Source of the DNA: an uncultured Lachnospiraceae bacterium
GTDB lineage: Bacteria; Bacillota; Clostridia; Lachnospirales; Lachnospiraceae
NCBI GenBank assembly: GCA_910585715.1
Contig: CAJUEX010000049.1
Span: forward strand, 1 to 27,600
DNA length: 27,600 bases
Direction of reading: 5' to 3'
Shown: positions 1 to 6,661 of the stretch, piece after piece
How the letters are laid out: every line of letters begins with the position of its first letter
How positions within the stretch are numbered: the first letter of the stretch is position 1
Translations under genes and position numbers: made by a program
Notes under the pieces: generated by a model
What the model saw: only the letters and a program-made list of their open reading frames with translations
What the model was told of the DNA's origin: nothing
The model's database searches: none

Positions 1-16
1 TTAATAACAAAAAACA

Positions 17-52
17 CCGTATTTATGCGGCTTATGGCGTTTTGCAAACGCC
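17..52 (+). other. Two small tandem hairpins upstream of the rhomboid gene
   Basis: A short stem (CCGTA 17-21 with TGCGG 26-30, including a G-U pair) is followed by a perfect 7-bp stem (GGCGTTT 36-42 with AAACGCC 46-52, three-base loop). Neither is followed by a run of T, so a strong intrinsic terminator is unlikely. They may be an intercistronic structure or the processed 3' end of an upstream gene outside the window. No convincing promoter is visible in the first 83 bases. Confidence 0.35.
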
Positions 53-83
53 TAATTATATATGAATATGTGAGGGAATATTT

Positions 84-674
84 ATGGGGAACAACGGAAA
101 AAAGATACAGGTATCATTTAATTCTCCGGTGGTTTTGGGGTTTGTGGCAGTGTGTTTTTTTGTATTGATTTTGGATAAAGTAACCGGGAGCGCTTCTACA
201 AATGCTTTATTTAGTGTTTACAGGTCGTCGTTAACCAGCCTGTTCACATACTTCCGGTTCTTTGGGCATGTGCTGGGACACGCAGGATGGGATCATTTTT
301 TCGGGAACATGATGATGCTTTTGGTAGTGGGACCATTGCTTGAGGAGAAGTATGGTTCTTCTAACATATTGTTTGTGATATTGGCAACTGCACTTGTGAC
401 AGGTATAGTAAATTTTATTTTCTTTCCCCACATTCGCCTTCTTGGGGCAAGCGGCGTTGTGTTTTCGTTTATTCTGCTGGCTTCCCTGACAAGTATCAGT
501 GAAGGGAAAATACCGCTTACTTTTATTCTTGTTATGGTAATTTATATCGGACAGCAGGTATATGAGGGTATTTTTGTTCAGGATAATGTGTCTAACCTTA
601 CTCATATCTTAGGAGGAATGGTGGGCTCAGGTCTTGGTTATATTATGAACAAAAACAAGATGAATAGATATTGA
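84..674 (+). CDS. Rhomboid-family intramembrane serine protease
   Basis: This 196-residue, strongly hydrophobic protein has about six predicted membrane segments. Rhomboids cut membrane proteins inside or next to the bilayer with a Ser-His dyad. The nucleophile motif GASG lies at residues 121-124 (Ser123), and the catalytic histidine is probably His174 in the last helix (NLTHILGG). The upstream HxxxN element (His71, Asn75) of the oxyanion region is also present. The start at ATG 84 follows GTGAGGGA. The gene lies 15 bases upstream of the yceG-like gene and appears to share its operon. This is a minimal-length rhomboid with no extra soluble domain. Its link to the Ter locus is positional; the substrate is unknown. 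Confidence 0.85.
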   Translation: MGNNGKKIQVSFNSPVVLGFVAVCFFVLILDKVTGSASTNALFSVYRSSLTSLFTYFRFFGHVLGHAGWDHFFGNMMMLLVVGPLLEEKYGSSNILFVILATALVTGIVNFIFFPHIRLLGASGVVFSFILLASLTSISEGKIPLTFILVMVIYIGQQVYEGIFVQDNVSNLTHILGGMVGSGLGYIMNKNKMNRY

Positions 675-689
675 AGGTGAGAATGCTGT

Positions 690-2966
690 ATGTTGGAACA
701 CAAAAAGATTCGGAACCTTAGTGATTATTTTGTGGAATTAAATAAAAGGCAGAGCAAAGAGGTATATTTTTATCGGATTAATGGTTACTCGGAGGAAATA
801 GGGGAGTTTATCAGGAAGTATTATGATGTGGCAAGACGGACAGGTGTTGTTATTGAAGGTAAAATCCCAAATCCGGATGAGAAGAATCTTGCATACTATA
901 GCGAGATTATGGGAATGGATTTTCGAATGGATCCGGACTTCATAGCAGCGAGCTTGAAAAAGTGGCTGCCCCGTATGAATGATTTTCAAAGACAGAATGT
1001 AACAGCCTCCATATATGATTCCCTTGACACCATGAGAAAAGGTGGAAAGACGGAGAATATGCTCAAAAATGCATATATAAAGTTTATGTGCTGGTTATAT
1101 TACAAATTTGAAAGAATTGTAAACCGGCTGGGGGAAAATAATATTCCGAAAATACTGTATGAGGGAGATGTGGGCAATTATGAACTGATGCTCATATCCA
1201 TATTATCAAATGCCGGCTGTGATGTAGTCATGCTGCAGTACCATGGAGACCAGGGTTACCTGAAATTAGACCCGATGTCGTTGCGTTCTGATGAACTCCA
1301 AATAAATGGAATGCAGCCGTTTCCGCAAGGCTACTGCATAAAAACGGTACGGGATGAGATACAGAAGGAAGCAAATAATGAAAGGCTGTATGGAAAACGT
1401 CCATCCGTTCATAATTGTACAAATGCCTGGATTAAGGGGAAGGGTCTTTGCGATATCAGAGAGAGCATTGCTGTCAGAGGAAATGATCCAAGGTTCTTTT
1501 ACAATTGCTTTTGCAGAATAAATGGTGCAGAAGACAAGCTCACATATACAAATGAACTGTTCCAGCTGTATCAGGAATTAAAAAACGCAAAGCGAAAAGT
1601 GGTTATTGTAAATGAAGAAATACCGAAGCCTACTCCGGAAGAAATAGCAGGGGTCAGGCGCGGGAACTATACCAGACAGGATCAGATGATTTTTGAGCTG
1701 GCATGCAATATAAAATATACAGCTAATGTGGAATTGCAGAGAATCATGCATAAGGCTTTTGTGGATGTGGTGCTGGTGGAAGCCGGGGAGGATGGAGAGA
1801 ATCTTAACAGGCTTACGAATAAGGCGATATATTTATTGTGCTGGCTCAAACGCTATATGCCCCAATTATTTTCCAATTGGAAGCTGCCGGAGGTGGGCTG
1901 TTTCATTTATATGGGAGGATGCAAAAACGAGAACGAAGCAATGCTTTTAAGCTTTTTTGCAAGGCTTCCCGTAGATGTATTGATTCTTTGTCCAAACTTG
2001 AATGTGGAGTGCTGCCTGAAGGATAAGCTTTTATATGAAGTCAATTATCAGGAGAGCCTGAATATCAATAGATTTCCGGAGGATAATTCACAGGTTAAGA
2101 TAGGAACGGTGGCATATCATGCTGAGAGGGAGCTGGACACCCTGATGTATCAGGATACCGGACTTTATAGAAATCAGCAATATGGAAAGGCTAATATTAT
2201 CAGCTTACAGACCATGTATGAGGAAATAAAAATCCTGTGGAATCAGGAGCTTAAGTATCGTCCCAGCTTTAGTACTGTTGACGGGGTGGTAAATATTCCG
2301 GTGATATTTGCAAAAGTATCCGGAGTGAAGGATGGTCTGCTGGAGCCCTATTGGGTTTCCATCAAAGAGCTTATTACGGATGATACCCTTGTGATAAAGA
2401 GTGTTCCTTACATTGAAGCAACGGCACCAAATCCGATGAAGGCCTTTTCAGCAGAGTTTTTCAAGAATGGAAGGCTTCAGCGAAATAAAATAAAGAGCCA
2501 TTCCAAATATCCATACGGCATACTCAGAGAAGAAATACAGGAATTTATGCTGGATAAGCTTCAAAGCCTGATTGACCAGAAGCTGGTTAAAGGAATTGGA
2601 GAGAACGGAACGGAATATACGGTGATTGCCCAGATTCTGAATCTGCCCAAGGAAATTGTAAGGATGATTCAAAGGTTTGACTTTACGAAGAAGAATCCAA
2701 AGCTGATATACATCAATACGTCAGAGAAGGTCATATCCCTTGAGGATTCCATACTGACCGCATTTCTGAATCTGATAGGCTTTGATATTGTATTTTTTGT
2801 ACCAACCGGATATCAGAGCATAGAAAAGTATTTTAACAAGAATCTAATGGAAGAACACCAGATAGGGGAGTATAAATATGACCTGCAAGTCCCTGACCTG
2901 AAAAGTATTTCATTAAAGAGCACGCGCCCTGGCAGGCGTAATAAATTTTTTAAGAGAGGTAATTGA
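690..2966 (+). CDS. yceG: YceG-family protein of the Ter/Yce stress locus
   Basis: The 758-residue soluble protein resembles the YceG family (Pfam YceG_bac, described as a putative component of a biosynthetic module), encoded with TerD and TelA genes in Bacillus subtilis and other Firmicutes. Its biochemical activity is not established. Two alpha/beta segments look duplicated: one near residues 150-195 (IPKILYEGD then CDVVMLQYHGD) and one near 399-435 (CFIYMGG then VDVLILCPNLN). Both have a beta strand, an E-rich helix and a second strand ending near a polar loop. There is no signal peptide. ATG 690 follows GAAGGTGAG with eight-base spacing; the ATG at 683 is out of frame. The stop lies one base before the telA-like start, which implies translational coupling. 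The symbol follows the B. subtilis family and is not proof of function. Confidence 0.8.
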   Translation: MLEHKKIRNLSDYFVELNKRQSKEVYFYRINGYSEEIGEFIRKYYDVARRTGVVIEGKIPNPDEKNLAYYSEIMGMDFRMDPDFIAASLKKWLPRMNDFQRQNVTASIYDSLDTMRKGGKTENMLKNAYIKFMCWLYYKFERIVNRLGENNIPKILYEGDVGNYELMLISILSNAGCDVVMLQYHGDQGYLKLDPMSLRSDELQINGMQPFPQGYCIKTVRDEIQKEANNERLYGKRPSVHNCTNAWIKGKGLCDIRESIAVRGNDPRFFYNCFCRINGAEDKLTYTNELFQLYQELKNAKRKVVIVNEEIPKPTPEEIAGVRRGNYTRQDQMIFELACNIKYTANVELQRIMHKAFVDVVLVEAGEDGENLNRLTNKAIYLLCWLKRYMPQLFSNWKLPEVGCFIYMGGCKNENEAMLLSFFARLPVDVLILCPNLNVECCLKDKLLYEVNYQESLNINRFPEDNSQVKIGTVAYHAERELDTLMYQDTGLYRNQQYGKANIISLQTMYEEIKILWNQELKYRPSFSTVDGVVNIPVIFAKVSGVKDGLLEPYWVSIKELITDDTLVIKSVPYIEATAPNPMKAFSAEFFKNGRLQRNKIKSHSKYPYGILREEIQEFMLDKLQSLIDQKLVKGIGENGTEYTVIAQILNLPKEIVRMIQRFDFTKKNPKLIYINTSEKVISLEDSILTAFLNLIGFDIVFFVPTGYQSIEKYFNKNLMEEHQIGEYKYDLQVPDLKSISLKSTRPGRRNKFFKRGN

Positions 2967-2967
2967 T

Positions 2968-4122
2968 ATGGGACTTGATTTTAGTAAACCGGCTGTTGCA
3001 GCTACAACAGCCGCAACAGCAGTACCGGAGGCAAAAGATGAAATTGCGGTTGTTGAGCAGTATGATATCGTAGCCGACAGGCAGCAGATGAATTCCGAGC
3101 TTGTTAATTCGGAAGAAGTGGACCGCATTGTCAGCACGATTGAAGTAAACAACCTTGAGACGATCGTTTCTTTTGGCTCAGAAGTTGCAGAGGAAATTTC
3201 AAAGGCGTCGGACGTGGTATTAAACAGCATGAATATGTCACAGCTGGATGATACCAGTGAAATGCTCAAGACACTTGCCAAGATAATGGATCAATTTGAT
3301 GTTTCAGAACTTCAGGATGATCCAAGCCTCTTTGGAAAGCTGTTTGGAAGCTTAAAGAAGCAGCTTGACAAGATTCTTGCAAAGTATCATACAATGGGGG
3401 AAGAGGTAGATAAGATTTATGTTCAGTTAAAAGAATACGAATCAGAAATTAAGCAGTCTAACCGCAAGCTGTCCACAATGTTTGATGCAAATGTGAATTT
3501 TTACCATGAGCTTGTGAAATATATTTTAGCAGGTGAACAGGCATGTAAGGAAATCGAAGCATATATCGCACAGAGGCAGCAGGATATGGAAACAACCGGA
3601 GATCAGTCGATCCAGTTTGAATTAACCAGCCTCAACCAGGCTTTGATGATGATGGAACAACGCACGCAGGATCTGCGGACTGCCGAAAATGTTGCGATGC
3701 AGTCCATTCCAATGATTAAGACCATGGAATTCAGCAATTATAATCTGGTAAGAAAGATTAATTCAGCTTTTATTGTAACCCTTCCGGTATTCAAGCAGGC
3801 TCTTGCTCAGGCGATTCTGCTTAAGAGACAAAAAATTCAGGCAGAGTCCATGGCTGCCCTTGACAAGAAGACCAATGAACTGCTGATGAAGAATGCCCAG
3901 AACAGCGTTGAAGTATCCAAGGCTACTGCAAGACTTACCTCCGGCAGCTCCATTCAGATTGAAACACTTGAAAATACCTGGCGGACGATTACCAGCGGCA
4001 TTGAGGAGACAAAGAGGATTCAGGAAGAGGCCAGAAAGAAGCGCGCAGAGGATCAGGTAAGGCTGGAGGCTATTAAAGCGGATTTTGATAAGCAGTATCA
4101 TATGCCGCCTGCAACAAAGTAA
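2968..4122 (+). CDS. yceH: TelA/YceH-family toxic anion resistance protein
   Basis: The 384-residue, highly charged, largely alpha-helical protein fits the TelA family (PF05816), linked genetically to resistance to tellurite and other toxic anions or cell-envelope stress. The N-terminus is Ala/Thr-rich and low-complexity (residues 1-20). The middle has long amphipathic helices likely to form coiled coils, including a LFGKLFGSLKKQLDKIL segment, and the C-terminus is a basic/acidic helix. No transmembrane segment is seen, so it is probably cytosolic or peripheral. It follows the yceG-like gene by one base with GAGAGGT as the ribosome binding site. The yceG-yceH pair directly before TerD genes matches the known Yce gene set, in a different order from B. 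subtilis. Mechanism is unknown. Confidence 0.88.
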   Translation: MGLDFSKPAVAATTAATAVPEAKDEIAVVEQYDIVADRQQMNSELVNSEEVDRIVSTIEVNNLETIVSFGSEVAEEISKASDVVLNSMNMSQLDDTSEMLKTLAKIMDQFDVSELQDDPSLFGKLFGSLKKQLDKILAKYHTMGEEVDKIYVQLKEYESEIKQSNRKLSTMFDANVNFYHELVKYILAGEQACKEIEAYIAQRQQDMETTGDQSIQFELTSLNQALMMMEQRTQDLRTAENVAMQSIPMIKTMEFSNYNLVRKINSAFIVTLPVFKQALAQAILLKRQKIQAESMAALDKKTNELLMKNAQNSVEVSKATARLTSGSSIQIETLENTWRTITSGIEETKRIQEEARKKRAEDQVRLEAIKADFDKQYHMPPATK

Positions 4123-4169
4123 GTTATTCCAAATAACTATATAACATTTCAGAATAGGAGGGTAATACA

Positions 4170-4751
4170 ATGCCGATTAATTTATCGAAAGGACAGAAGG
4201 TAGACTTAACAAAGGGAAATCCGGGGCTCAAGAGCATTATGGTCGGTCTTGGCTGGGATGTGAATGCATTTGATTCAGGCGCTGATTTTGACCTGGATGC
4301 AGCTGCATTTATGCTTGGCGCCAATGGGAAGTGTCCCACAGAAAAAGAATTTGTATTTTATGGCAATCTGGCACATGCCAGTGAATCTGTTAAGCATATG
4401 GGGGATAACCTTACAGGTGCAGGAGACGGAGATGATGAACAGATTCAGGTGGACTTGTCAAAGGTTCCTGCAAGTATTGAGAAAATTGCTTTTACTGTTA
4501 CAATTTACGATGCGGAGAAAAGACGGCAGAACTTCGGACAGGTATCCAATGCATTTATTCGTCTTGTTGATGAGGCGAATGGGACAGAGTTGATTAGATA
4601 TGACCTGGGCGAGGATTTTTCAATTGAAACAGCAGTCGTTGTCGGCGAGCTCTATAGAAATAACGGTGAATGGAAGTTCAATGCTATAGGAAGCGGATTC
4701 CAAGGCGGTCTTGCGGCTCTTTGCGGACATTATGGTATTGAAGTAGCATAG
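4170..4751 (+). CDS. TerD-family calcium-binding stress protein, copy 1
   Basis: This 193-residue protein is a canonical TerD domain over its whole length. It opens with the family signature INLSKGQKVDLTKGNPGLK. The acidic calcium-binding loop DFDLDAAAFML begins near residue 37, followed by GDNLTGAGDGDDEQ and the C-terminal FNAIGSGFQGGL. TerD proteins bind Ca2+ and are tied to tellurite, phage and membrane-stress responses; their molecular action is unresolved. A 47-base gap separates it from the telA-like gene, with TAGGAGGG as a strong ribosome binding site. It is closely similar to the next gene, suggesting a local tandem duplication. Placement in the YceC/D/E-like group is clear; orthology to a named gene is not. 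Confidence 0.93.
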   Translation: MPINLSKGQKVDLTKGNPGLKSIMVGLGWDVNAFDSGADFDLDAAAFMLGANGKCPTEKEFVFYGNLAHASESVKHMGDNLTGAGDGDDEQIQVDLSKVPASIEKIAFTVTIYDAEKRRQNFGQVSNAFIRLVDEANGTELIRYDLGEDFSIETAVVVGELYRNNGEWKFNAIGSGFQGGLAALCGHYGIEVA

Positions 4752-4763
4752 GAGGGAAAGAAT

Positions 4764-5345
4764 ATGCCAGTAAGTTTAAAAAAAGGTGAAAAAGTAAGTT
4801 TAACGAAAGGAAACCCGGGCCTTACCAATGTGATAGTCGGCATTGGCTGGGATGTAAATGCATTTGATACAGGCGGGGATTTCGATCTTGATGGAGCAGC
4901 ATTTTTGCTCACTGATACCGGAAAGATATCAGACCCGAAGGATTTTGTGTTTTTTGGAAACCTGACACATCCGTCAGGGGCGGTTCAGCATCTTGGTGAT
5001 AATCTTACCGGTGCCGGGGATGGAGATGATGAACAGATTAAAATTGATCTGTCAAAGGTTCCTGCGAATATTACAAAGATTGCATTTACAGTAACTATTT
5101 ATGAGGCGGAAGCGCGCCGTCAGAATTTCGGGCAGGTATCCAATGCCTTTGTGCGGATTTGCAATGAGGCAACAGGAGAAGAAATTTTAAGATATGATCT
5201 TGGCGAGGATTTTTCCATAGAAACTGCAGCTGTTTTCGGAGAACTTTACAAAAATGGCGATGAGTGGAAATTCAATGCCATTGGCAGCGGTTATCAGGGA
5301 GGCCTGGCAGCATTATGCAATAATTATGGAGTAGATGTAGAATAG
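4764..5345 (+). CDS. TerD-family calcium-binding stress protein, copy 2
   Basis: This 193-residue paralog of the preceding gene has the same length and architecture: VSLKKGEKVSLTKGNPGL at the N-terminus, the acidic loop DFDLDGAAFLL, then GDNLTGAGDGDDEQIKIDL and the conserved RYDLGEDFSIETA block. All acidic positions of the calcium sites seen in copy 1 are kept, so it should bind Ca2+. Its Shine-Dalgarno AGGAGGG (4750-4756) overlaps the TAG stop of copy 1, a sign of tight coupling. Substitutions between the copies are spread along the sequence, pointing to an old duplication. Specific partners are unknown. Confidence 0.93.
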   Translation: MPVSLKKGEKVSLTKGNPGLTNVIVGIGWDVNAFDTGGDFDLDGAAFLLTDTGKISDPKDFVFFGNLTHPSGAVQHLGDNLTGAGDGDDEQIKIDLSKVPANITKIAFTVTIYEAEARRQNFGQVSNAFVRICNEATGEEILRYDLGEDFSIETAAVFGELYKNGDEWKFNAIGSGYQGGLAALCNNYGVDVE

Positions 5346-5354
5346 GAGAATGCC

Positions 5355-5960
5355 ATGGCGATTAATTTGCAAAAGGGCCAGAAAGTAAATCTTGAAAAGA
5401 AATCCCCTGAAGGGCTGGGAGAAATACTGGTTAATCTAAACTGGAATGCCAGACCTGTAAAGCAGGGATTTTTGGCTGGTCTGTTTGGCGGAAATCAGGG
5501 AATTGATTTGGATTTAGGCTGCCTCTATGTATTGAAAGACGGAAGCAAAGGTACCGTCCAGGCATTAGGGAATGCGTTTGGCTCGTTAAACCAGCCCCCA
5601 TATATATCGCTGGATGGGGATGACAGGACGGGAGCTGCGGCAGCGGGTGAAAACCTTAGGATTAATGGTAATAAAATTGCCCGGATTAAGAGGGTTCTTG
5701 TTTATACCTTTATCTATGAAGGAGTTGCAAACTGGCAGCAGGCGGATGCAACCGTTACTATCAGGTATCCTGACGCAGAGGATATTATCGTAAAGATGGA
5801 CACATATAATTCATCAAATATTATGTGTGGGCTGGCTTTATTTGAAAATCAGAACGACCAGACCTTCAGCGTAGAAAAAATAGTGCAGTTTTATCAGGGC
5901 CATCAGGCATTAGATAAGGCATATAATTGGGGCATGAAATGGAAGGCTGGAAGAAAATAG
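5355..5960 (+). CDS. TerA-like member of the TerD superfamily
   Basis: This 201-residue protein starts like TerD (AINLQKGQKVNLEKKSPEG) but then follows a TerA-like pattern: GIDLDLGCLYVLKDG near residues 49-63, then LDGDDRTG, GENLRIN, VYTFIYEG and a C-terminal GHQALDKAYNWGMKWKAG. It lacks the GDNLTGAGDGDDEQ block and the final GSGxQGGL of true TerD proteins. TerA proteins accompany TerD in tellurium-resistance clusters and are thought to share the beta-sandwich fold; function is undefined. The AGGAGA ribosome binding site overlaps the upstream stop, so it is cotranslated with copy 2. Retained acidic residues suggest metal binding, but fewer ligands are visible than in copies 1 and 2. Confidence 0.85.
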   Translation: MAINLQKGQKVNLEKKSPEGLGEILVNLNWNARPVKQGFLAGLFGGNQGIDLDLGCLYVLKDGSKGTVQALGNAFGSLNQPPYISLDGDDRTGAAAAGENLRINGNKIARIKRVLVYTFIYEGVANWQQADATVTIRYPDAEDIIVKMDTYNSSNIMCGLALFENQNDQTFSVEKIVQFYQGHQALDKAYNWGMKWKAGRK

Positions 5961-5970
5961 GAGGAAGAAC

Positions 5971-6576
5971 ATGTCAATCAGCTTACAGAAAGGGCAGAAG
6001 GTAAGCCTGTCCAAAGATAATGCAGGCTTATCAAATATTATTGTGGGACTTGGATGGGATGAAGTGCAGCAATCATCCGGAGGCAAGATTTTAGGTTCCT
6101 TATTCGGTTCACCAAAGCAAGCCGTCGACTGCGATGCATCAGCAATCATGTTAAGGAATGGAAAGTTTGTTGATAAGGCAGATTTGGTTTATTTCGGAAA
6201 CTTAAGGCATCAGTCAGGAACTGTCACGCATCAGGGAGATAATCTTACAGGTGCAGGCGAAGGGGATGACGAGCAGATCATGATTGATCTTGCAAGAGTG
6301 CCGCAGGAGTATGATAAAATTGTTATTGTGGTAAATATTTATCAGGCAGTTCAAAGAAAACAGCATTTCGGAATGATTCAGAATGCGTTTGTCAGATTGG
6401 TGGATGCAAGGAATAACAATGAGATGTGCAGGTACAATCTTACCGATAATTATTCGGGAATGACTGCGATGATATTTGGTGAAGTATACAGACATAACGA
6501 CGAGTGGAAATTCAGTGCAGTTGGTCAGGGAACAAATGATCCGGGTCTTGGTGAGCTTAGCCGCAGATTTTGTTAA
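5971..6576 (+). CDS. Divergent TerD-family protein, copy 3
   Basis: This 201-residue TerD-domain protein has a normal N-terminus (ISLQKGQKVSLSKDNAGLSN) but an insert of about ten residues (GGKILGSLFGSPKQAVD, residues 31-47) before the metal loop. The loop itself is altered to CDASAIML, so the usual DFDLD is reduced. The second acidic block GDNLTGAGEGDDEQ is intact. The C-terminus ends in GLGELSRRFC instead of GSGxQGGLAAL. It may bind calcium differently from its neighbours. AGGAGGA overlapping the upstream stop is the ribosome binding site. It is the last of four consecutive TerD-superfamily genes. The TerA-like gene just before it has a comparable insert (GFLAGLFGGNQG), an unusual shared feature. 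Confidence 0.88.
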   Translation: MSISLQKGQKVSLSKDNAGLSNIIVGLGWDEVQQSSGGKILGSLFGSPKQAVDCDASAIMLRNGKFVDKADLVYFGNLRHQSGTVTHQGDNLTGAGEGDDEQIMIDLARVPQEYDKIVIVVNIYQAVQRKQHFGMIQNAFVRLVDARNNNEMCRYNLTDNYSGMTAMIFGEVYRHNDEWKFSAVGQGTNDPGLGELSRRFC

Positions 6577-6599
6577 ACTTAAAAATATCTATTGGAAAA

Positions 6600-6627
6600 G
6601 AGAGAAACTATGCAAGTAGTTTCTCTC
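6600..6627 (+). terminator. Intercistronic hairpin between the TerD genes and the ATPase gene
   Basis: A perfect 11-bp inverted repeat (GAGAGAAACTA 6600-6610 with TAGTTTCTCTC 6617-6627) has a six-base loop. The following TGCTTATTGCGTTT is only loosely T-rich, so it probably acts as a leaky terminator or mRNA-stabilising element that lowers ATPase expression relative to the TerD genes. No clear separate promoter for the ATPase is visible. Confidence 0.55.
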
Positions 6628-6661
6628 TGCTTATTGCGTTTAAGGAGGACGTTTTATTATA

